From JANMZR01 sp031383555 (GTDB taxonomy: Bacteria > Bacteroidota > Bacteroidia > Cytophagales > Spirosomataceae): a DNA stretch of 8,017 nt. This document shows positions 1 through 6,406 of the stretch, in pieces. The first letter of the stretch is position 1. Each line of letters begins with the position of its first letter. Location of the stretch: assembly GCA_031383555.1 (NCBI GenBank), contig JANMZR010000092.1:1-8017 (forward strand), written 5' to 3'. A program made the position numbers and the translations under genes. The notes below the pieces were generated by a model that worked only from the letters and a program-made list of their open reading frames with translations, was not told the DNA's origin and did not search any database.

Positions 1-33
1 TCGTGGCTTTTTAAATGTTCGAAAAAGAGTCGT

Positions 34-70
34 TTGATTGGCCGAAATGGCCAATCAAGGCATAAAAAGA
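34..70. repeat. Perfect hairpin followed by GCATAAAAAGA (copy 1)
   Basis: The arms TTGATTGGCC (34-43) and GGCCAATCAA (49-58) pair perfectly around the loop GAAAT, and are followed by the 11-mer GCATAAAAAGA (60-70). A diverged copy lies at 2054-2101: arms TTGGTC/GACCAA, loop GGAAAT, then the identical 11-mer. No T-run follows directly, so it is not a standard terminator. It is more likely a small dispersed intergenic repeat. Confidence 0.55.
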
Positions 71-219
71 GCCATTTGGTATTGCGTATTTTGTATTTTT
101 TAAAATTATTTTTGAGACCTTTTTTTTAAGTTAGCTAAAAAATTCGTTTGGTAAATCGCAAATTAATTATTTTTATAACTATCTTAATATCAAATACATA
201 ATACTAGTTTTTAGTATTA

Positions 220-251
220 TTTGGGTACTTAATGTTTAATGTTTATTTTTA
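220..251 (+). promoter_or_regulatory. Possible Bacteroidota-type promoter of the TPR-like gene
   Basis: TTTG at 220-223 is followed after 20 bases by TATTTTTA at 244-251. The Bacteroidota housekeeping promoter is TTTG, about 19 bases, then TAnnTTTG. The spacing fits, and the -7 box differs only in the last base. It lies about 80 bases before the ATG at 332. In such AT-rich DNA the match could be chance. Confidence 0.3.
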
Positions 252-331
252 AAAAATATATTCGCAGTTGCGTATATACATGCGTTGAACAATTATAAAA
301 ACCACTCCAAGACAAGACAGCTAACAAAAAT

Positions 332-1654
332 ATGAACAAATTAACACTAACATTTTTAGGGACTTTTACATTTTGTAGTTGTTTTTCACAAGCACTGACT
401 TCAAGCAGAGAGCAAATCGAGAAATCAAAATCAGACTTGAAAAATGAAATAAACGCTTTCAATTCTTGTATCGTAAAATCCGACCTCAACAACTGTGTAA
501 ATAGTTTAGTCAAAAGCGCCGACAACGAATTTAAAAAATATACAGTAGCAGGAATGCTTTTTGAAATTGACGCTCAACAGTCTTTCAATTTGCATGAACA
601 AGCCTACATGGCTAATAAGCTTAATGAAAATTTTGGCTTTGAATATGCTATTGAACTTCATAGAAAACTACGATACAGTGATGCAGCTAAATTATATGAA
701 GCCTATCTTACCAAATTTCCAAAAGATTTCAGGATTAACGTTTGGTTATCAGACTGTTACATAAATACAGGGGGAGTTGACAAGGCTATTGCAAACTGGA
801 CTTATGCAAGGCACTATGAAAACCATACTTCAATTGACAAAGCAATTTTCATAATTTATGGTAATTCAAATCAACTAAAAACTCGAAATGACTTAAAATT
901 GAATATTGAAAAGGGCAAGGTGTCAGACTTTTATCCATTGATTTTTTTAGACAATAATTGGGAATTTGATTGGTGGAATAAAGGCTCACAAGACTACTTT
1001 TTAAATGAAGACCTTGAATTAGCGAAAACCAATTTAGGTCAATCCAGCAGTGACTATAAAACCTTAACTGCATATTTGAAAATCAAAAAACTGGAAAGTA
1101 AATTTGAGGCGGAAAGTATAAAAAAGGTGCTAATTAACAATAAAATCATTTTAGATAACAACCCTTTGCCTGCTTATGGAGAAATTTCATCTGACTTGTT
1201 AAGAATTTGTTTTACAAACGGATTATTAGATGAAAAAGAATTTTATAAAACGAGAGGACAAGAAATACTTGAACTTGCTAAGAAGACAAAAGACATAGGT
1301 ATTTTGAATATTTACACTTATTTACAAGTTACGGTGGACGGTATCGTAAAACCAGAAATAGACAAACTTGGCTGGAAAGAATTTAATTCTGAAAAATTCG
1401 CAAAAAGTTATTTCACAATTCGAGTTGATGAAATAAAATCTGATGACAAAGAACTTAACGAAGCCTTAGCCGATTTTCCAAATTCGGCTTATCTTTATTG
1501 GGTCAAAGCAAAATGCAATAAAGTTGAGAACAAGCCAGTAAGATACCATTTGATTGAACTCATAAAAAGAGAATTTAGGACATTGGACTCTGACCCAAGT
1601 AGATTTAGTTACAGACTTAAATCATACTTTAACACATTGGTGAACGAAAAATAA
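332..1654 (+). CDS. Exported TPR-like protein of unknown function
   Basis: A 440-residue protein, not recognised as a named family. Residues 1-20 form a signal peptide: a basic start (MNK), a hydrophobic core and a likely cleavage near CFSQ-A. Cys15 and Cys17 are present but the lipobox is poor, so a soluble periplasmic protein is likelier than a lipoprotein. Residues about 104-160 read as two tetratricopeptide-like helical hairpins (AIELHRKLRYSDAAKLYEAY, then WLSDCYINTGGVDKAIANW). The remainder is predicted mostly helical, Lys/Glu/Asn-rich, with no catalytic motif. The ATG is chosen because it gives the signal peptide. There is no Shine-Dalgarno sequence, as is normal for this phylum. The gene stands alone, with GTTGAAC 42 bases before the start and again 55 bases after the stop, and a stem-loop just downstream, so it may be a mobile gene cassette. 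A scaffold or binding role is inferred from the TPR fold only. Confidence 0.85.
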   Translation: MNKLTLTFLGTFTFCSCFSQALTSSREQIEKSKSDLKNEINAFNSCIVKSDLNNCVNSLVKSADNEFKKYTVAGMLFEIDAQQSFNLHEQAYMANKLNENFGFEYAIELHRKLRYSDAAKLYEAYLTKFPKDFRINVWLSDCYINTGGVDKAIANWTYARHYENHTSIDKAIFIIYGNSNQLKTRNDLKLNIEKGKVSDFYPLIFLDNNWEFDWWNKGSQDYFLNEDLELAKTNLGQSSSDYKTLTAYLKIKKLESKFEAESIKKVLINNKIILDNNPLPAYGEISSDLLRICFTNGLLDEKEFYKTRGQEILELAKKTKDIGILNIYTYLQVTVDGIVKPEIDKLGWKEFNSEKFAKSYFTIRVDEIKSDDKELNEALADFPNSAYLYWVKAKCNKVENKPVRYHLIELIKREFRTLDSDPSRFSYRLKSYFNTLVNEK

Positions 1655-1671
1655 CTGCACCCAATAATTAA

Positions 1672-1716
1672 GGTTTCGTTTTGTGCGCAGCACAGGAAAT
1701 GAAACCGCTGTTGAAC
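1672..1716 (+). repeat. attC-like stem-loop ending in GTTGAAC
   Basis: Outer arms GGTTTC (1672-1677) and GAAACC (1701-1706) enclose the inner arms TGTGC (1682-1686) and GCACA (1690-1694), with partly paired bases between. Four bases later comes GTTGAAC (1710-1716), which fits the integron core site GTTRRRY. The same heptamer sits at 284-290 before the gene. A matching RYYYAAC box at the left end is not convincing, so attC identity is only a hypothesis. Confidence 0.35.
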
Positions 1717-1796
1717 TTAACTGTAGGGAGCGGCGAGTGCCTACCAAGCCCTTTTTTTCTGTTATGGAGTTATCGCTGAGAGATTTTCTCATTTTG

Positions 1797-1824
1797 ATCC
1801 CGATTGTTTATCGGGATTTTTTTT
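1797..1824 (+). terminator. Rho-independent terminator
   Basis: The stem ATCCCGAT (1797-1804) pairs perfectly with ATCGGGAT (1810-1817) across the loop TGTTT and runs into eight T residues (1817-1824). It lies 142 bases after the stop of the TPR-like gene and is the clearest terminator in the window. It would end transcription from that gene and insulate the downstream spacer and nhaD. Confidence 0.85.
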
Positions 1825-1866
1825 GAATGGTTTTGTAGCTCTATTTTTGTCGTTTTAATTCCCTGT

Positions 1867-1951
1867 GGCCCATAAAATCCCCTACCCAAAAAAACTAACT
1901 CTTTTGGGAAACTAAGTTTTGGCCCATGCCCAAATACTCACTGGGCGGGCC
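1867..1951. repeat. Short tandem duplication and GC-rich hairpin
   Basis: AAACTAACTCTTTTGG (1892-1907) is followed by the near-copy AAACTAAGTTTTGG (1909-1922), and GGCCCAT occurs at 1867-1873 and 1921-1927. CCCAAAA (1885-1891) can pair with TTTTGGG (1902-1908). Further on, GGCC (1921-1924) and GCCC (1928-1931) can pair with GGGC (1943-1946) and GGCC (1948-1951). No coding sense is apparent. Confidence 0.5.
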
Positions 1952-1958
1952 ACGCCCA
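1936..1958 (+). repeat. GC-rich repeat, copy A
   Basis: A 23-base segment beginning ACTCACTGGGCGGGCC. Its related copy is at 7518-7539 on the opposite strand, beginning ACTCACTAGGCAGGCC, and matches about 20 of 23 positions with one indel. Weaker similarity continues beyond both copies (GGCAA followed by a diverged GTTATCA-like sequence). Both copies lie in non-coding DNA. Confidence 0.5.
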
Positions 1959-2053
1959 TCGAAAGTGGCAATGGTTATCATATTACCAACTTTGCAGCAG
2001 TGGCAGTTATTATTAGGGTAACTTGCTTTCTTTCAACGGATTGTTCGCCATTT

Positions 2054-2101
2054 TTGGTCGGAAATGACCAACAAAGGCGAAGCTTTTGGAGCATAAAAAG
2101 A
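2054..2101. repeat. Hairpin followed by GCATAAAAAGA (copy 2)
   Basis: Arms TTGGTC (2054-2059) and GACCAA (2066-2071) flank the loop GGAAAT. The 11-mer GCATAAAAAGA follows at 2091-2101. Order and sequence parallel the element at 34-70, but here 19 bases rather than 1 separate hairpin and 11-mer. It is probably a diverged member of the same intergenic repeat. Confidence 0.5.
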
Positions 2102-2281
2102 AATTCGTTGCTCTGCTCTTGGTCGAGCGCAAGGGGTGTTTTGTCAAAGTGCAGTGAGATAGTCGCCACATGCATTGAATAGTTTTTAAAAGTACTTGGG
2201 CTGCGGCCTAGCACTGAAATACTGTACTTAAAGAGGCGGATTAATACCTCGAAACTAGGTACTTCGCTGGCTGCACGGTTA

Positions 2282-2299
2282 ACGAGCCTATTAGCTCGT
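2282..2299. repeat. Small stem-loop
   Basis: ACGAGC (2282-2287) pairs with GCTCGT (2294-2299) over the loop CTATTA. A run of T residues starts about 15 bases later, too far for a typical terminator. Its function is unknown. Confidence 0.35.
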
Positions 2300-2609
2300 A
2301 GCTATTGTGAATTCTTTTTTTATCTTAGTAATTTTTAAATTTAATTGTGATAATTTGCCATAAAATTATGAATTTTGGCGAGGAAAAGCTACCGTAGAAC
2401 TAGGCGTCTCCGTTAGTTTAACAAAATGTTTCTGCTAGGGTGCGGTGACCTGTAAGTTTAAAGTATTTATCTTCGTGCCAAGTTTGGTTTCGTGGGAAAA
2501 GATACGGCTTCGGAAGCGCACGATTGCAGCATCACCAAGGTTAATCTCAATGCTGTGGCGATAGTGCAAAATTTGACCAAGAGTGCTAAAAATAACAGAC
2601 AAAAAATAA

Positions 2610-3893
2610 ATGACAGGAATAATAATCGTAATTTTCGTTTTAGGATACATCGCCATTGCGACAGAACATTTCATCAAAATAAATAAGGCTGCAACTGCTT
2701 TGGTTACTGGTGTTTTCTGTTGGACGGTTTATATTTTGTTTTCGCCTGACAAGCATTTAGTAAGCGAAGAACTCACTCACCATTTAGGAGAACTCTCAGG
2801 CATTTTGTTCTTTCTTCTTGGTGCAATGACTATAGTAGAACTCATTGATGCACATGACGGCTTTGACATTATCACAACAAGAATTACACAGACAGATAAA
2901 CGCAAACTGCTTTGGACGGTTGCCTTCATCACCTTTTTTCTTTCGGCCATTTTAGACAACCTGACCACAACTATCGTAATCATTTCATTGCTTCGCAAAC
3001 TTATCAAAGACGACAAAGACAGATTATTTTTTGCGGGTATTGTAGTAGTAGCGGCAAATGCAGGTGGTGCATGGAGCCCGATTGGTGATGTAACCACAAC
3101 AATGCTTTGGATTGGCGGACAAATCACTGCTTCCAAAATCATCATCAAATTAATTCTACCAAGTTTAATGTGCTTGACAATTCCTTTAATTTATCTTTCT
3201 TTTAAACTCAAAGGGAAAATTGAACGACCAGAAACAGCAATCAATTCCAACAACAAAGCACTTTCTCAAAGACAACAATCAATCGTCTTTTTTTTGGGAG
3301 TAATCATTCTTGTTTTAGTCCCTGTTTTCAAAACGGTAACACATCTTCCACCGTTCATGGGAATACTTGTTGGGCTTGGACTGCTTTGGATAATCACCGA
3401 AATCATCCACGGCAATAAAGATGAGGAAGACAAACACAACCTTTCAGTTGTTCATGCACTTCGCAAGATTGACACGCCGAGCATTTTATTTTTCCTTGGC
3501 ATTTTAGTTAGTATTGCAGCATTGCAATCAGCAGGCATACTTTCAGGACTTGCTCAATGGTTGACTGCAACTTTACACAATGACAACACCATTGTAATTT
3601 CAATCGGCTTGCTTTCATCCATCATTGACAATGTCCCTTTAGTTGCAGCAGCACAAGGCATGTATGACCTCAATCAATATCCGACTGACCATTATTTTTG
3701 GGAGTTTCTTGCCTACTGCACTGGGACAGGGGGAAGTGCTTTAATCATTGGTTCGGCAGCAGGTGTTGCAGCAATGGGAATGGAGAAAATTAGCTTCTTT
3801 TGGTACCTAAAAAAAATTAGTTTTCTTGCCTTACTTGGCTACTTCGCTGGTGCAATCACTTACATTTTGCAGCATCAAATCTTTGGGATATGA
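2610..3893 (+). CDS. nhaD: NhaD-type Na+/H+ antiporter
   Basis: A 427-residue inner-membrane protein of the NhaD family (ion transporter superfamily), which exchanges Na+ (or Li+) for H+ and supports salt and alkali tolerance. It is almost entirely hydrophobic helices joined by short charged loops. Family-typical conserved segments are ILDNLTTTIV (114-123), GAWSPIGDVTTTMLW (153-167), IIDNVPLVAAA (338-348) and GTGGSALIIGSAAGV (371-385). The paired D-N motifs at 116-117 and 340-341 fit the inverted two-half architecture with buried acidic residues. The length is near the family norm, and the N terminus starts directly with the first membrane helix, supporting the ATG at 2610. There is no Shine-Dalgarno sequence. 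The gene is alone, with 955 non-coding bases before it and 535 after it, and I see no clear promoter. The family call is firm; ion specificity is inferred. Confidence 0.93.
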   Translation: MTGIIIVIFVLGYIAIATEHFIKINKAATALVTGVFCWTVYILFSPDKHLVSEELTHHLGELSGILFFLLGAMTIVELIDAHDGFDIITTRITQTDKRKLLWTVAFITFFLSAILDNLTTTIVIISLLRKLIKDDKDRLFFAGIVVVAANAGGAWSPIGDVTTTMLWIGGQITASKIIIKLILPSLMCLTIPLIYLSFKLKGKIERPETAINSNNKALSQRQQSIVFFLGVIILVLVPVFKTVTHLPPFMGILVGLGLLWIITEIIHGNKDEEDKHNLSVVHALRKIDTPSILFFLGILVSIAALQSAGILSGLAQWLTATLHNDNTIVISIGLLSSIIDNVPLVAAAQGMYDLNQYPTDHYFWEFLAYCTGTGGSALIIGSAAGVAAMGMEKISFFWYLKKISFLALLGYFAGAITYILQHQIFGI

Positions 3894-4428
3894 CTTTAAA
3901 TAAACTGCAAACTTGAATGGACAACGTTTAAGATAAACAGAAACACGAACAGCTAAAAAGGTATTGAAAGAAAGAGGGGTGATGCCCGTCCGAAAGTGTT
4001 TGCAAAACTTGTTACTTTAGTGCCTCGAATAAACGATACCGAACCACTTCTTCTTCAACACCTCAAACGTTAAAAATCCAGTATTTTAGCGGAAATAAAA
4101 AAGAAACCTTGCTAACGGAAGAAATGACAGAGGCTAAAAATATTAATCGAATGAAAGCTTGTTTTACCAATTGCTGCATGCAGAAATGTTAGCCAGATCA
4201 GCATCCTGAAGATGGGAGTATTATCAAAAGAAAACTGGTGGAGCTTTTAGCTACTCGCTCACAATACTTATTTATTCAAAAAGAATACTTCTGTTTCGAT
4301 TAATTTATTCTTTTTTTTACCATTTTTAAATGGGTAAGGTTTTTTATTTTTAATTCAATAAAAACAACTACTTTTAGGCATAAACCGTTATTCAAAGGTG
4401 TAATAGAAGTCATTATCAACATAAAAAA
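3894..4428. other. Spacer with possible gene debris
   Basis: 535 bases with no intact gene. One frame from 3957 to the TAA at 4071-4073 is open and ends in a protein-like stretch (KVFAKLVTLVPRINDTEP, then LLLQHLKR), but has no start codon. Another frame is open from 3983 to 4300 apart from one TAG at 4190-4192. Neither matches a family I know, so they may be remnants or chance. The 3' part carries an AT-rich hairpin at 4317-4345 and a weak -7-like box, TACTTTTA (4369-4376), about 53 bases before the next start. Confidence 0.45.
4317..4345 (+). terminator. Weak AT-rich hairpin with T-run
   Basis: TTACCAT (4317-4323) can pair with ATGGGTAA (4330-4337), with one G unpaired, across an AT loop. 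GG and then a T-run (4340-4345) follow, and eight T residues also precede it, so either strand could use it. The stem is poor in G+C. It could be a weak terminator of the spacer or an operator-like palindrome before the regulator gene. Confidence 0.35.
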
Positions 4429-5010
4429 ATGCAAGACATACTATTTGACTTTATATCAAAATACATTTCACTCACCAACGATGAGAGGAATGCAATAATT
4501 TCCTTAGACCTATTCCGCTCTGTTAAGAAGGGGACTGTTTTACTCAAAGAGGGGCAGAAATCGAAGGATGAATACTTTATTCTAAAAGGATGCATACGGA
4601 AATATTATATCATAAATGGTGAAGAAAAAACGACCGACTTTTTTACAGAAATGGAAGGTTTAACACCCCATTGTGTAACAAGTAAGGCTCCTTCTGAATA
4701 TTTTATAAGTTGTGTAGAAGATACCATACTAACGGTTGCAGACCCAGATATTGGAGTTGAAGTAAATGCCAAATTTCCTAAATTTGACATCATGTGCAGA
4801 ATGTTGTCTGAAGAATTGTTAGCCAAAGAACAAATCAATTTTGCTGAGTTTAAAACGTCATCACCGGAACAGCGCTATTTGAATTTATTGCAAAATAGAC
4901 CAGATCTTATTCAACGTGTGCCACAACACCAATTAGCAAGCTATTTAGGTATCAAACCTCAATCTTTAAGCAGGTTAAGAGCAAGGATTATGGAAAAAAA
5001 TAAAGGTTAA
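4429..5010 (+). CDS. Crp/Fnr-family transcriptional regulator
   Basis: A 193-residue cytosolic DNA-binding protein. Residues about 5-125 form the cyclic-nucleotide-binding-like beta-barrel domain (KKGTVLLKEGQKSKDEYFIL at 33-52 is the typical opening). A long helix follows (about 115-145), then a C-terminal winged helix with the recognition region QHQLASYLGIKPQSLSRLRA (166-185). The phosphate-binding cassette of true cAMP receptors (a G-E then R-S/T motif) is not visible, and no Fnr-type N-terminal cysteine cluster is present, so the signal is unknown. Many Bacteroidota carry this short class. The stop is 83 bases before the beta-barrel gene on the same strand, which makes that gene the first candidate target. 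The ATG at 4429 gives the usual family length. It could activate or repress. Confidence 0.9.
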   Translation: MQDILFDFISKYISLTNDERNAIISLDLFRSVKKGTVLLKEGQKSKDEYFILKGCIRKYYIINGEEKTTDFFTEMEGLTPHCVTSKAPSEYFISCVEDTILTVADPDIGVEVNAKFPKFDIMCRMLSEELLAKEQINFAEFKTSSPEQRYLNLLQNRPDLIQRVPQHQLASYLGIKPQSLSRLRARIMEKNKG

Positions 5011-5019
5011 GAGTCATTT

Positions 5020-5030
5020 CTTAACTTAAG
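5020..5030. promoter_or_regulatory. Possible operator palindrome
   Basis: CTTAACTTAAG is a perfect palindrome around a central C. It lies between the regulator gene and the barrel gene, centred about 33 bases before the -7 box at 5058. That places it roughly 45-50 bases upstream of the predicted transcription start, a place where Crp-type activators bind. It could be the site of the adjacent regulator, but it is short and AT-rich. Confidence 0.25.
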
Positions 5031-5057
5031 TGAACGAGTTATGGCATCTCGCCAATC

Positions 5058-5065
5058 TACTTTTG
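5058..5065 (+). promoter_or_regulatory. -7 element of the barrel gene promoter
   Basis: TACTTTTG fits the Bacteroidota -7 consensus TAnnTTTG exactly and lies 28 bases before the ATG at 5094. No good TTTG is seen at the -33 position, which would suit an activator-dependent promoter. The barrel gene is therefore probably transcribed from its own start. Confidence 0.5.
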
Positions 5066-5093
5066 CAGTATCGTTTAACAAATTAAAACAGAT

Positions 5094-5717
5094 ATGCAAA
5101 ATAAAATTTTATTGTTCGCTTTGACCTTAATGATGACAAGCAATTTACAAGTTAAAGCACAATATGCTAAAACAGACAGCACTTATAAACGGTGGTTCGT
5201 TGGGAGTTCATTATTGATGTTAGGAAATTTTATTCCTGATGACCCAAATGCACCTGAGTATGTGCAATTAAATGTGGGATATAGGATAACTCCTAAAGAT
5301 GTTGTTTCCTTTGAATTTAAAAAATCCATTTATACTTGGCCAATTGGTATCCCTTTTGGACCATCATTTGATGCACCGGGACTAAACTATCCTGGACATG
5401 CACGCATACTTGCACCTACATTAGGATACCAGCGTTTTTGGTGGAAAGGGGTCTACACATCCCTTCATGCATTGAATGCATTTGAAAAATATATGGATGA
5501 GAATAAAAAAAAGATTGGAAATGGATACACGTTGTATCTGAACTTCCATTTGGGTTACCAATTTAAGTTTTTTAAAAACCGATTCTTTTTTGAACCAGCT
5601 ATTGGATATAGTTATTGGCCAGTTAGAACTAATGTTCCAGCATCTTTTAAATTAGTAGAAAGAAATTGGCCTAACTACTTTATTCAACCTGGGCTTAATT
5701 TTGGGTTTAATTTTTAG
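5094..5717 (+). CDS. Small outer-membrane beta-barrel protein
   Basis: A 207-residue secreted protein of unknown specific role. Residues 1-22 are a signal peptide ending VKA, with mature Gln23. The rest alternates aromatic and polar residues in beta-strand style (for example YTLYLNFHLGYQFKFF at 145-160 and FFFEPAIGYSYWP at 164-176), with Tyr/Trp/Phe girdle residues. It ends in NFGFNF, and the terminal Phe is the classic barrel-assembly signal. The size suits an 8-strand barrel. It follows the Crp/Fnr gene by 83 bases and has its own -7 box, so it may belong to that regulator's output. A decayed relative of its C-terminal quarter follows directly (5758-5933). The protein could be a porin-like or structural barrel; I see no enzyme motif. 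Confidence 0.85.
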   Translation: MQNKILLFALTLMMTSNLQVKAQYAKTDSTYKRWFVGSSLLMLGNFIPDDPNAPEYVQLNVGYRITPKDVVSFEFKKSIYTWPIGIPFGPSFDAPGLNYPGHARILAPTLGYQRFWWKGVYTSLHALNAFEKYMDENKKKIGNGYTLYLNFHLGYQFKFFKNRFFFEPAIGYSYWPVRTNVPASFKLVERNWPNYFIQPGLNFGFNF

Positions 5718-5757
5718 CATCCTTATCGAGAAATTAACCAAATACGTTTCAACATAA

Positions 5758-5933
5758 TACAACTTCCAACAGCAGCTTCCCCTGTTCAAGAATAGGTTTT
5801 TATAGAACCTTTGATTGCGGCCACTTTCTGTCCCGTGAGCACCAAGATGCCTGAAAATTTTAAAAAAAAAGACAATAAGTGGGAAAAGTACTTTATCGGT
5901 GAGCCGGACCTGCTATTGGGATTTAAGTTTTAA
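5758..5933 (+). pseudogene. Decayed tandem copy of a barrel gene, 3' end only
   Basis: Translation gives YNFQQQLPLFKNRF (5758-5799), then a one-base frameshift in the T-run near 5797-5801, then IEPLIAATFCPVSTKMPENF and onward to YFIGEPDLLLGFKF and TAA at 5931-5933. Aligned with residues 160-207 of the neighbouring barrel protein, I count 24 identities in about 48 positions, including FKNRF, EP, PV, FK, YFI and a final G-F-x-F-stop. Without the shift the first frame meets TAG at 5803-5805. In-frame similarity may start as early as 5728, but a TAA at 5755-5757 interrupts it. The rest of the gene is missing. It is a degenerate paralogue, not a recent duplicate. Confidence 0.8.
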
Positions 5934-5963
5934 TACATTAACAATAAATAAATAATTACTACA

Positions 5964-6335
5964 ATGAAAAAGATCGAAATTTATTCCGTGTTGTTATTGC
6001 TAGCGGCATTTCTTAGTTCATGTGGCGTCAGCACCGCCCTAGTTACCAACCACAATCAAAATGCCACTGAGGTACACTTAAATGGGAACAACTTCAAAGT
6101 AATTGATCAGGTAAGCGGAAGTTCGGAGGCTTCTTATGTATTGGCAATTGGAAGTATGAACAAAAGGCAATTGTACGAAAATGCGTATTCAACCATGATG
6201 AAGAAAGCCAACTTGCTGAACAGTTCAAAAGCCATAATCAACGTGATGACAGAGGAACACATCAGTGGCTTTGCCCCTTTCTTTGTCAGAAGAACTATAA
6301 CTGTGAGTGCCCAAGTAGTTGAATTTACGAGGTAA
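5964..6335 (+). CDS. DUF6567-like lipoprotein
   Basis: A 123-residue envelope lipoprotein. Residues 1-19 are a signal peptide and LSSC (17-20) is the lipobox, so Cys20 is lipidated. The mature part carries the features I associate with the Bacteroidota DUF6567 family: NQNATEVHL (31-39), NNFKVIDQVSG (42-52), a small-residue Y-V-L-A-I-G-S segment (58-64), a helix with YENAYSTMMKKANLL (71-85), then a beta-rich end FFVRRTITVSAQVVEF (106-121). The function of the family is unknown. The ATG at 5964 is fixed by the signal peptide. The gene begins 30 bases after the decayed barrel copy. I see no promoter of its own, so transcription may come from the barrel gene promoter. Confidence 0.85.
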   Translation: MKKIEIYSVLLLLAAFLSSCGVSTALVTNHNQNATEVHLNGNNFKVIDQVSGSSEASYVLAIGSMNKRQLYENAYSTMMKKANLLNSSKAIINVMTEEHISGFAPFFVRRTITVSAQVVEFTR

Positions 6336-6406
6336 GGTCAAAGAAATGGGCTGTCTATTTTGGGAGCTCTTTAGGTACCACTTTACTTGAATAGATTAAA
6401 ATGTAA

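Larger units (their letters stand above)
1..331. other. Spacer with a hairpin and a possible promoter
   Basis: No complete gene is visible. Frame 1 of the + strand is open from the window edge to a TAA at 127-129 (about 42 codons, rich in Lys, Arg, Leu and Phe), so it could be the tail of an upstream gene, but I do not recognise it. The segment holds a perfect 10-bp stem-loop at 34-58, an AT-rich stretch from about 100 to 270, a possible promoter at 220-251 and the heptamer GTTGAAC at 284-290, which recurs after the next gene. Confidence 0.5.
1655..2609. other. Long non-coding stretch, GC-rich and hairpin-laden
   Basis: 955 bases with no gene I can support. The open frames of 78-87 codons on both strands here read as low-quality composition and overlap each other. 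Contents: a stem-loop at 1672-1706, an intrinsic terminator at 1797-1824, a tandem duplication and GC-rich hairpin at 1867-1951, a repeat copy at 2054-2101, a small stem at 2282-2299, and 2381-2609, which is richer in G+C than the flanks and leads into nhaD. Several islands here are clearly richer in G+C than the neighbouring genes, which suggests a different origin. Confidence 0.6.

Noticed and set aside
229..525. 98-codon minus-strand frame
   Set aside because: It is antisense to the signal-peptide region of the TPR-like gene and has no recognisable protein pattern.
1549..1571. TTTGATTG and CATAAAAAGAG inside the TPR-like gene, matching 33-40 and 61-71
   Set aside because: The order is the same as in the hairpin repeat, but there is no hairpin here and the bases encode a normal continuation of the protein, so chance is likely.
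1919..2214. Overlapping open frames of 78-87 codons on both strands
   Set aside because: They lie over hairpins and repeats, lack family motifs, and mirror each other, as expected for GC-richer non-coding DNA.
2435..2686. Short frames on both strands across the nhaD start
   Set aside because: One is antisense to the beginning of nhaD and the other runs into it in another frame. Neither has a plausible domain.
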